Shown here: piece after piece, positions 57,808 to 64,000 of the stretch
How positions within the stretch are numbered: position 1 is the stretch's first letter
How the letters are laid out: each line of letters starts with the position of its first letter
Made by a program: the position numbers and the translations under genes
From: a virus
Virus record (IMG/VR): IMGVR_UViG_3300050821_008818
Coordinates: 1-64,000 of that record
Direction: 5' to 3' (one strand)
Length of the DNA stretch: 64,000 bases
Notes under the pieces: model-generated
What the model was told of the DNA's origin: nothing
Database searches by the model: none
Seen by the model: only the letters and a program-made list of their open reading frames with translations

Positions 57808-58119
57808 TTACCCGGTTATCTCAATATTCAGCACCATACGGCCGATGACGCCGCGAAGATCGGATAGCGTTTGTTCGTCTTGGGCGCTCGTTAGAAGGGC
57901 AAGGAGGCCATTAACCGTGTCTCCGGGCATCTTGGATCCCTGAAACGTATCAAGGGCGCCAGCGGCGGTTTTTTCGGCCGCATCAATGGCCATAGCTAGC
58001 GTTGAAGCTTGCTGAAGTAGCGCGCGACGAATTGTTACGCTTGCCGACAGGTATGACCCCATAGCCACAAGCGCCGCATTAAGATTTGAGACGCCAGTCG
58101 TAACGGAGGAAGGGATCAT
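57808..58119 (-). CDS. Small tail protein (hypothetical)
   Basis: A 103-residue helical protein (LLQQASTLAMAIDAAEKTAA ... LLTSAQDEQTLSDLRGVIGR). Four-base overlap with the gpU-like gene. Perhaps a tail or baseplate accessory. Confidence 0.6.
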   Translation of the reverse strand: MIPSSVTTGVSNLNAALVAMGSYLSASVTIRRALLQQASTLAMAIDAAEKTAAGALDTFQGSKMPGDTVNGLLALLTSAQDEQTLSDLRGVIGRMVLNIEITG

Positions 58120-58562
58120 AGCCCAACCAAGCTCATTCCTGTGGCCATGTCCGCCCCCAAAAGCTGATCAATTCCCTGCGTAATCGCGCCAAGCGCGCCA
58201 GACATAGTATCAACAGCCACGACAACCGTTATATCGTAATGCCACAGCTGAGGGTAACGCTCCGGCTTTGCCGTAAAATGAGAGACGATAACCGTCCAGA
58301 AATTTCCGCCCCAAACGAGAGGAACCGGCGCCCCGGATACACGCAAAGCGTCAAGCGCACGAACATTCTCTCGAGCGTCCGATCCATAGAATGTTCCGGA
58401 CCAGGAATAGTCGTCATCATCAGGGCCAAGAGTATCAATAACACGCGAGCCGCCTGGCAGCTTGTGAATTGCCATAGCTTGCGCGCCGCCGAGATGAATA
58501 TCATGCGGCGTCGACCACTCGTCGAAGGAAATTCCGCCAAGGGTGAGAGTATCAGTGGCCAT
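58116..58562 (-). CDS. Tail protein, gpU-like
   Basis: A 148-residue protein: ISFDEWSTPHDIHLGGAQAM, IHKLPGGSRVIDTLGPDDDD, SWSGTFYGSDARENVRALDA, like the P2 gpU family. Probably ends the tail tube or joins it to the hub. Confidence 0.7.
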   Translation of the reverse strand: MATDTLTLGGISFDEWSTPHDIHLGGAQAMAIHKLPGGSRVIDTLGPDDDDYSWSGTFYGSDARENVRALDALRVSGAPVPLVWGGNFWTVIVSHFTAKPERYPQLWHYDITVVVAVDTMSGALGAITQGIDQLLGADMATGMSLVGL

Positions 58563-58563
58563 C

Positions 58564-59274
58564 TCAAATCAGCATCCCATTTTCTCTAGCAAACTCGATT
58601 GGATCTTTTGACCACTTGGTGCCATTGCATTTAGCACACAACCACTGAAGATTGCGCGGCCAATTAGAGCCACCCCGCACTAATGGAATGATGTGATCTA
58701 TATGGCCCCTCCCGCGTAATTTCTTACGGCAGTATGCGCAGCGGTCTTTTTGAAGAGCACGAATAGATGCTATATCAGCGGCGGTGTGAGTTCCGGGCGC
58801 AAGCAATTTCCTCGCGCGTCTGTTGCGAACTCCTTCCGCCTTTTTGTCAGCATTGTTCTTGCGGTACTTGGCGGCATAAGCCTTTACCTTGTCAGGATTA
58901 GCCAATCTCCACGCGGCCGCCAGAGATCTTACCCTGTCAGGATTAGCCTTTTTCCACACTAGATTACGTGCGTTAATCTCATCCGGATTGGCTTTGTAAT
59001 GTCCGCGTCTTTGGGCATTGTATTTATTAGCATTAGCCTTCCACCGTTCGGTATCTTTGGCTTTCTCCCTGTCTGCGTTAGCCTTACGCCACTTGGCATA
59101 ATAATCCGGATCAGATTGCCGCCGCGCGGCGGCACGGGCCCTCTCCTTTTCCGCGTTGGCTTTGTACCACTCATCATAATAGGTTGGATTATTCTTGCGC
59201 CATTTGGCAGTACGGGCTCGCGCATTGGCTTTCTTAATCTCTTGCCGTTCAAGAGAATCTCGTGCAATTTTCAT
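58564..59274 (-). CDS. HNH homing endonuclease with N-terminal repeats
   Basis: Start ATG 59274. A 236-residue protein. The N-terminal half has about seven repeats of a KxNPDxVxA-type unit (for example WRKANADREKAKDTERWKAN), each about 17-20 residues, which may be DNA-binding. The C-terminal HNH domain has CAYCRKKLRGRGHIDHIIPL and CAKCNGTKWSKDP. A free-standing mobile gene between tape measure and gpU-like genes, on the same strand. Confidence 0.85.
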   Translation of the reverse strand: MKIARDSLERQEIKKANARARTAKWRKNNPTYYDEWYKANAEKERARAAARRQSDPDYYAKWRKANADREKAKDTERWKANANKYNAQRRGHYKANPDEINARNLVWKKANPDRVRSLAAAWRLANPDKVKAYAAKYRKNNADKKAEGVRNRRARKLLAPGTHTAADIASIRALQKDRCAYCRKKLRGRGHIDHIIPLVRGGSNWPRNLQWLCAKCNGTKWSKDPIEFARENGMLI

Positions 59275-59287
59275 TATCAGAATATGG

Positions 59288-61471
59288 TTAAGCAGTGGCT
59301 GTTTGTCGATCTGCTCCTGCGAAAGTGTGATAGCCGTCGAAGTAAGCTGCACCTCGGCTATGCTCGCTCGACTTCAAGATGTGAGTAACACTGTTAGAGG
59401 CTATCATTTTCCCATCAAGATATACTGGGTTGTGGATGTTTGCTTGAACAGTCTGCTGACCCTTGTACGAAGGAGCATGCGGCTGGGTCGACATATATTT
59501 CCTATAGGCCCCTGAATTATACGTCGACCAGTCTCGATAACCACCGGCCCGCCGATGCATAGCAAGCGCAACCCGGGCGTTTGTCGCCGGATCGTACAAA
59601 TCTTCGTTACTACTCAAGCCAAATTGTCGGCGCCTTTGAGGCCCCATCGCACCAAGCATGTTAATTTGCCAAAGCCCGTAAGAATTGTCACCGGTCCTAA
59701 AATTGGCATTATGCGCTAGAGGATTGCCGCCTGATTCCGGCTGAGCGAGTGCTGCAAACGTGCGCGCTTCCTCATCAGTTGCGCCTTGGGCTTTCATAAG
59801 ATCATAAGCTTTTGCAACGTTATAGGCGCCCCCTCCGGCCTGGCCGCCATACGACGCGTTAATGAGACCGCCACCGCCTCCTAACCCGCCCCCGCCGAAG
59901 CTCGCCTTTTTAAGCAGGCCACCAAGGGTTGTGATCCAATCCGAAATCATCTGGCCGATACCATGAAGCCATTCCGCAAATTTTGTGATCGCATCCTTAA
60001 TGGTGTTGAATCCTGTCGATACCGTATCCCAATTGAGCGCAGCTAATGCTGTTATCGAGGCGATCAACGCGCCAACCAAACCACCAACGGCCGCTCCTGG
60101 TGGTCCGAACAGCAGCCCAATTAGCGATCCTGCACCAGCTCCAATGCCGATGGCCCCAAGCTGTGCAAACAGTTTACCCAAACTTTGGATGAGTTCAGGA
60201 TTTGAATTCGCAAGGGAGCCTATCGATGTGAACATAGAAGTGAGGTTTTTCATCACAGGCATCGCGGCCAACATGAGTGGCGCACCAATCGCCGACAACA
60301 TTGACTCGAATTGATCGCTAAATGCCTTCTTAACACCTACCGGGTTGCGAGTGGTAAAATCCTGGTAAGCTTGCTCAAGTGGCTTAACCTGGCCCGCGAG
60401 TCCAAGATCTTTTGCTATCTGATCTCGGAACCCCTTATCGCCAAACATTTGTATCATCTTGGCGGCATTTCGGTTGGGCGCTTCCTTGCCTAGCATGTTC
60501 TGATATAGCGCTTCGTCGCCGCCTGCAGCCTTCATCATATGAGGATAGACAATTTCCTTAACCCAGCCCGGAAGGTCCCCCATATATTCTAGCGAGCCAA
60601 GTATCGCGCCCGGCTGAAGTTGCAACTTGCCACCGCCGAAGCCCGTCTTTGTCGTTTTAGACATATCCAACAAGCCGGCCTTTTCCAAAGCAGCCGCCTG
60701 TTGCTTTGAGAGAGTCATTGTTCCCTGCTGCAATTGCTGCAAGGTCTGCATAGCGGTGCCAGCACGAAAACCACCAAGATCCGCCATTGCAACAGCGGCT
60801 GGACCGAAGGCCTCTGGCTTCAAATTCATCCACGCCGTGCCGCCGGTCTTCGCAAATGTCTGGAAATCTTGCGGTGTCAACTTGCCGCCAAACGCCGTGA
60901 TATATGAAAATGCCTGATCGGTTAATTGCTGTAGCTTCTTCGGATCAGTGGAAATACCTTTCATTTCCGCCGAACGCAGTAGCTTATAATAGGCGCCTGA
61001 TTGATCGCTACCAAGCGCATTAGATATTAGCGCGTCAGCCATCATTGCACGAGGTGCAAGCGCTGCTGCCGCAGCCTGGCTACCAGTGACCGAACGAAGC
61101 TCATTAACTGTTTTCAGATATTCCGAAGCCGTCGAAGTCGGAACAGCCTTGGCTACTCGCTCAAAATAGTCGGCTTGAAGTTTCAGGACATCGTTAAGGA
61201 CCACACCGGACCGCTGTAGTTTATCTTGCTGGTTAAGCAGCTCAGTTCCCTTGTCAGCAAGTTTGGTCAAACCAACAACAACTGCAGTGCCAGCCGCTGC
61301 GCCAAGGGCGGAGAAAGCAGCCTTACCGGCTGCACCCATTTTCTCAAAACTATTTTCTAGATTTCTAATCCCCCCTGAGAGCTTAAACATATCCTCGCGA
61401 ATCACATGCAGAACGGGACTTATCGCGTTCATCATGCTGATTTTTGTGGCCATTTCGTAAAGTATAGACAT
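59288..61471 (-). CDS. Tape measure protein with lytic transglycosylase-like domain
   Basis: A 727-residue protein. The N-terminal 400 residues are helical (MFKLSGGIRNLENSFEKMGA), with hydrophobic stretches at about 425-465 (IGAGAGSLIGLLFGPPGAAV). Residues about 560-650 form a cell-wall hydrolase of the SLT/lysozyme type: FAALAQPESGGNPLAHNANF and NSYGLWQINMLGAMG. It sets tail length and helps the tail cross the cell wall. Confidence 0.88.
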   Translation of the reverse strand: MSILYEMATKISMMNAISPVLHVIREDMFKLSGGIRNLENSFEKMGAAGKAAFSALGAAAGTAVVVGLTKLADKGTELLNQQDKLQRSGVVLNDVLKLQADYFERVAKAVPTSTASEYLKTVNELRSVTGSQAAAAALAPRAMMADALISNALGSDQSGAYYKLLRSAEMKGISTDPKKLQQLTDQAFSYITAFGGKLTPQDFQTFAKTGGTAWMNLKPEAFGPAAVAMADLGGFRAGTAMQTLQQLQQGTMTLSKQQAAALEKAGLLDMSKTTKTGFGGGKLQLQPGAILGSLEYMGDLPGWVKEIVYPHMMKAAGGDEALYQNMLGKEAPNRNAAKMIQMFGDKGFRDQIAKDLGLAGQVKPLEQAYQDFTTRNPVGVKKAFSDQFESMLSAIGAPLMLAAMPVMKNLTSMFTSIGSLANSNPELIQSLGKLFAQLGAIGIGAGAGSLIGLLFGPPGAAVGGLVGALIASITALAALNWDTVSTGFNTIKDAITKFAEWLHGIGQMISDWITTLGGLLKKASFGGGGLGGGGGLINASYGGQAGGGAYNVAKAYDLMKAQGATDEEARTFAALAQPESGGNPLAHNANFRTGDNSYGLWQINMLGAMGPQRRRQFGLSSNEDLYDPATNARVALAMHRRAGGYRDWSTYNSGAYRKYMSTQPHAPSYKGQQTVQANIHNPVYLDGKMIASNSVTHILKSSEHSRGAAYFDGYHTFAGADRQTATA

Positions 61472-61481
61472 GTGTCTGCCC

Positions 61482-61510
61482 TTGACAATTAATTAGGCGG
61501 TGCTTATATA
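61482..61510 (+). promoter_or_regulatory. Promoter of the plus-strand cargo cassette
   Basis: TTGACA (61482-61487) and TATATA (61505-61510), 17 bases apart. The expected start of RNA, six to seven bases behind the -10 box, coincides with the ATG at 61517, so the first gene is probably translated from a leaderless message. Confidence 0.75.
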
Positions 61511-61516
61511 CACCAC

Positions 61517-61663
61517 ATGACTAAGAACCCGAGACTATCGATAACATTTACCAAGCGACAGCTTGTCTTTATTGAGCGGGAGGCTACTAGGCTTGGTATC
61601 ACGGTTGCGGAGACCGTTCGCCGCATCGTTGATTTTCACATAGAACGCAAGGAGAAATCATAA
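61517..61663 (+). CDS. Ribbon-helix-helix regulator, leaderless
   Basis: A 48-residue Arc/CopG-like protein: NPRLSITFTKRQLVFIEREA, then GITVAETVRRIVDFHIERK. The beta strand plus two helices are complete. It probably represses its own promoter, 7-35 bases upstream. First gene of a rightward cassette placed inside the leftward tail operon. Confidence 0.75.
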   Translation: MTKNPRLSITFTKRQLVFIEREATRLGITVAETVRRIVDFHIERKEKS

Positions 61664-61896
61664 TGAAAACTTTTATCGCAATCGCGCTTATCTTAGCCGT
61701 CCTGCATAGCAGCTCATACGCCAAAGAATCTTGCCCCGAATTCAAGGGGGCTGATAAGGTCATCTATCATACATGCAAATCTCGTTGGCCAGACGATTTC
61801 CACATGCTCAAATACTGCATAGACAATCAGGAAGAAGCCCTTTCCGATCTAAAGAAAAGGTTTTGCAGTGTCACAAAGGATGAGGAAAAACTCTGA
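61663..61896 (+). CDS. Small exported Cys-containing protein
   Basis: A 77-residue product with a signal peptide (MKTFIAIALILAVLHSSSYA) and a mature part with four Cys (SCPEFKGADKVIYHTCKSRW ... KYCID ... RFCS) that could form two disulfides. Its ATG overlaps the regulator stop. It resembles small periplasmic helical proteins. Unknown role. Confidence 0.65.
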   Translation: MKTFIAIALILAVLHSSSYAKESCPEFKGADKVIYHTCKSRWPDDFHMLKYCIDNQEEALSDLKKRFCSVTKDEEKL

Positions 61897-62156
61897 TGAC
61901 CAAAATGAGAACTTCTATTGCAATCGCGTTTGCGCTCGCAACGCTGATCAGCACACCAATCCGCGCCGGCGGCTGGTACGACGGATACGGTGGCGCCTGG
62001 CACTCCGACAGTACGGGGTACGGCGACGACGGTATGCTGCATTATGGCGGTGAGCGGCCCTACGGAAGCGAAAGGAGCGGCCATTTGAATGGGCACCGTC
62101 ACCGGCACTGCTGGATCACTTACGATGAAGGCTATCAGATCAGGATTTGTCGATAA
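61896..62156 (+). CDS. Small exported Gly/Tyr/His-rich protein
   Basis: An 86-residue product: signal peptide (TSIAIAFALATLISTPIRAG), then Gly/Tyr/Asp/His-rich (GGWYDGYGGAWHSDSTGYGD) and a HRHRHC end. It resembles the Gly/His protein at 31702-32016 in style. Unknown; metal or surface binding possible. Confidence 0.65.
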   Translation: MTKMRTSIAIAFALATLISTPIRAGGWYDGYGGAWHSDSTGYGDDGMLHYGGERPYGSERSGHLNGHRHRHCWITYDEGYQIRICR

Positions 62157-62407
62157 TGCGCTTCTGGTTTAGTGTCCCATTCATCCGCCGTACTCGTATT
62201 GGCATCAGCGTATCGGACCGCGAAATCGCGCGAGCATTTCACCGTAATCCGCCAACGCCTACTGAAATGGAACAGCGCGCAATAGAAGAAGCGATAGTCG
62301 ACGCAAAATCAAAGGCATTTGCCGCGCGCTGGTCGCCATGGGTAGCCTTTGTTATGTGGGTGATAATTTTGTGGACAATATGGCATGCGATCCTATGGCT
62401 TTTTTGA
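62156..62407 (+). CDS. Membrane protein ending the cargo cassette
   Basis: Start ATG 62156 overlapping the upstream stop. An 83-residue product with an acidic helical centre and a Trp-rich C-terminal membrane segment (WVAFVMWVIILWTIWHAILW). It overlaps the convergent gp10-like gene by 15 bases. Confidence 0.6.
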   Translation: MRFWFSVPFIRRTRIGISVSDREIARAFHRNPPTPTEMEQRAIEEAIVDAKSKAFAARWSPWVAFVMWVIILWTIWHAILWLF

Positions 62408-62857
62408 AAGAGCCTTAATACCAAGCGCCGCCGCTAAGCTCAAATGAAGGGAATGACTTATTTCCTCGTGAATTTCATGCTCCTTGGCGCGCGCTGCGCC
62501 GGCAAGAAATGACCTCGGCGGAATGCGGCTGGTTCCTAGTTCTTGATAGACTGCTATCTTGCTATTCGTTCCGACATAACAGGCGTGTTCGAGATCAACA
62601 ACGGTGTGCTCGATAGTGTCTCTTATGTGAGTCCCATCTCGCAACAATGGTTCATTGGCTGAGTAGCCAAGGTGTTCGCGTTGCATCTGAGTTGACTCCG
62701 CAAGCTCCGGCCAGCCATAGTCATACGTCCCGATGACGCGTTTAGCTTCTTCCTCAACGATCTTGCCGGCATGCTCGAGTGCCTCGTGCTCCCACAGAAG
62801 ATATCCGGCCTCAAACCCTGCCAAAGACGCTGCAAATTCTCCTATGCTATGAGCCAC
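62393..62857 (-). CDS. HK97 gp10-like tail/head completion protein
   Basis: A 154-residue protein: GWPELAESTQMQREHLGYSA, LLRDGTHIRDTIEHTVVDLE and KIAVYQELGTSRIPPRSFL, the conserved segments of the gp10 family. It helps finish the head-tail joint or tail end. It is downstream of the tail chaperone, an unusual place for this family. Confidence 0.75.
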   Translation of the reverse strand: MAHSIGEFAASLAGFEAGYLLWEHEALEHAGKIVEEEAKRVIGTYDYGWPELAESTQMQREHLGYSANEPLLRDGTHIRDTIEHTVVDLEHACYVGTNSKIAVYQELGTSRIPPRSFLAGAARAKEHEIHEEISHSLHLSLAAALGIKALSKKP

Positions 62858-63044
62858 GTTCGTCCATATCTTTCCAGCGCAGTTGGCGCCAATCGAACTC
62901 GCCGCCCTCTAATTCGCCCATAATCACAGTCCATGCTATGACATCGGCAGTCATGCCGCATTCAACCATCGACCACGCAACGTCAAACGGGACACCGCCC
63001 TTAATCAAGCCGAGTGCCTGGCGGGTCGCGGTGTCCTCACTAAG
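62847..63044 (-). CDS. Tail assembly chaperone, -1 frame extension (G-T)
   Basis: After a -1 slip at 63044-63050, the frame continues for 65 codons (LSEDTATRQALGLIKGGVPF ... WRQLRWKDMDERGS). The slip-derived protein would be about 199 residues. This part lacks its own good start and ribosome site (only TTG 63008), as expected for a frameshift extension. Confidence 0.75.
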   Translation of the reverse strand, partial: LSEDTATRQALGLIKGGVPFDVAWSMVECGMTADVIAWTVIMGELEGGEFDWRQLRWKDMDERGS

Positions 63045-63445
63045 TTTTTTGCTTCTTCTACTATATCGGCTGGAGGCTCAACGGTTGTCATGAGTTTCGA
63101 AAATGCCGTCGCGGCGGCTTCCATTCCTTCTTCGTCAAGCCGATCTAGGATAGCGTCTAGCTCTTCGCGGTTTTTGGGAAATGGTAGAGGATTTTCGTCG
63201 ATCTCTCGTACATGTGCGGCTAGAACTAGACGCCAATTGCGAGGTATAGACGACTCGTCACCGGTATCCGGGTTAGTGACTTTCGTAACGCCCTGCAGGT
63301 CTGATGTGAGCCCTTGGATTTTCTCCATTTGCGACTGTTTTAGCCGCTGAACGCTAATAAGGCGCCCCCACTTGTCAGCAGATTTTTCTTTTTGCTGATA
63401 GCGAGCTGCACGCGCTAGAAATTCGTCGCTCTTTGTTTCTGTCAT
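63005..63445 (-). CDS. Tail assembly chaperone (G)
   Basis: A 146-residue acidic/basic helical protein (SDEFLARAARYQQKEKSADK ... ELDAILDRLDEEGMEAAATA) between the tail tube and gp10/tape measure genes, the standard place of the G gene. It helps tape measure folding. Some ribosomes slip at 63044-63050 to make the longer G-T form. Confidence 0.75.
   Translation of the reverse strand: MTETKSDEFLARAARYQQKEKSADKWGRLISVQRLKQSQMEKIQGLTSDLQGVTKVTNPDTGDESSIPRNWRLVLAAHVREIDENPLPFPKNREELDAILDRLDEEGMEAAATAFSKLMTTVEPPADIVEEAKNLVRTPRPARHSA
63044..63050 (-). other. -1 ribosomal slippery site
   Basis: A AAA AAC on the minus strand, in the correct frame (codons GCA AAA AAC of the chaperone gene), 38 bases before the zero-frame stop begins. 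One of the most efficient -1 slip heptamers known. Confidence 0.8.
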
Positions 63446-63882
63446 TACGCGATCTGCACCCTGTCAGAAGCCTTACCAGTTAGTGTCATCGTGACCGGCT
63501 TTTTACGATCAACATCACCATGATCTGAGAGGCGGAACACAAACTTAGTGTACTGGTAGTGTGACACTGTACCGTCGGGGTTATTGATCGTTTCGTTAAG
63601 ATAGCCGGGGGACAGTGCCAATCCGGCATTGAATTGCTTGTCGAGATTTATGATGAAATTCTCAAGCGCCGGAGTTGTGCGTGTGATAGTCATCGAGATG
63701 GACCACCCAGCAGGCACATAATCAAACCGCGGAACGGCGTTATATGGCTCCGATGAGATATCGTGATAGTGAGGGGTGATCTTGACATTCTGAACATCGC
63801 CGAGATCGACAGTTGACGCTGTATTCCCGTCATAATAGATGAAGGAATAATCAACGCCAATGCCCATTGTATTGGCGGACAT
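63445..63882 (-). CDS. Tail tube protein
   Basis: A 145-residue beta-rich protein (NVKITPHYHDISSEPYNAVP, VPAGWSISMTITRTTPALEN, FVFRLSDHGDVDRKKPVTMT). Size and place directly before the chaperone and tape measure genes fit a tail tube subunit. Start overlaps nothing; AGGAGAT is upstream. The next chaperone start overlaps its stop. Confidence 0.72.
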   Translation of the reverse strand: MSANTMGIGVDYSFIYYDGNTASTVDLGDVQNVKITPHYHDISSEPYNAVPRFDYVPAGWSISMTITRTTPALENFIINLDKQFNAGLALSPGYLNETINNPDGTVSHYQYTKFVFRLSDHGDVDRKKPVTMTLTGKASDRVQIA

Positions 63883-63922
63883 TTATATCTCCTAAAATAA
63901 ATTTTACGGGAATGACGGGAAA

Positions 63923-64000
63923 TTAAACTATGAATGCAGCCGGGGGCGGAGTCGTTTGCACGGTAACCGTGACGATACCCGCGGGACCTCCGGCAATTTT
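63923..64000 (-). CDS. Partial structural protein, C-terminal end only
   Basis: Only the last 25 codons are in the window (ends TTPPPAAFIV and stop at 63923). It lies directly upstream of the tail tube gene, where contractile-tailed phages have the tail sheath, but too little is visible to say. Confidence 0.6.
   Translation of the reverse strand, partial: KIAGGPAGIVTVTVQTTPPPAAFIV

Overview
The window is most of the genome of a temperate, probably contractile-tailed phage (myovirus morphology) of an alphaproteobacterium. The tail module has a P2-like set (gpU-, gpX/LysM-, gpD-, gpV-, gpW- and gpJ-like proteins), and a tyrosine integrase lies beside an attP-like core that matches the 3' half of a tRNA-Thr(GGT). 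Host clues are indirect: a GcrA-like protein, a DUF6362-like protein, the tRNA half and a PqqA peptide of the Methylobacterium type all point to Hyphomicrobiales-like bacteria. The att core occurs once, in the middle of the map, and both window ends cut structural genes on the minus strand. The window therefore looks like a circular or permuted phage map rather than an integrated prophage. The missing part, beyond both edges, should hold the capsid protease, major capsid protein, connectors and most of the sheath.

Layout. 64.0-42.0 kb, minus strand: tail end, tail tube, tail assembly chaperone with a -1 frameshift, gp10-like protein, tape measure, baseplate, receptor-binding proteins (one a 1567-residue secreted multidomain protein), endolysin and holin. 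This is interrupted by a plus-strand cargo cassette (61.5-62.4 kb). 41.5-39.5 kb, minus: metallophosphoesterase and nucleotide kinase. 30.0-39.5 kb, plus: CI-like repressor, an operator region, small secreted proteins separated by a family of palindromic elements, ERF recombinase, YqaJ exonuclease, NinB, HNH, SSB, dCTP-deaminase-like protein, excisionase, integrase and attP. 29.9-22.8 kb, minus: RusA, HTH proteins, GcrA-like protein, TSCPD protein, MT-A70 methylase, nuclease, primase and an orphan antitoxin domain. 21.8-22.8 kb, plus: a structured leader and three small genes. 21.8-13.4 kb, minus: a dense run of very small genes, many with one membrane segment, then the small and large terminase. 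13.4-0 kb, minus: two pectate-lyase-fold spikes, portal, decoration-like proteins, a beta-helix protein and a 1015-residue Trp/Pro repeat protein.

The most unusual locus is at 19.4-21.0 kb. A 29-codon pqqA homologue (precursor peptide of the cofactor pyrroloquinoline quinone) ends in a stop codon that overlaps the start codon of a 511-residue exported beta-propeller with PQQ-dehydrogenase-like repeats. No pqqB-E genes are in the window, so the phage would have to use host enzymes. Other notable signals are the palindromic element family at 31.1-32.4 kb, the palindromes flanking attP, an A_AAA_AAC slippery site, and roughly thirty genes under 60 codons that standard gene callers would miss.

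All calls come from reading the sequence; no database search was run.
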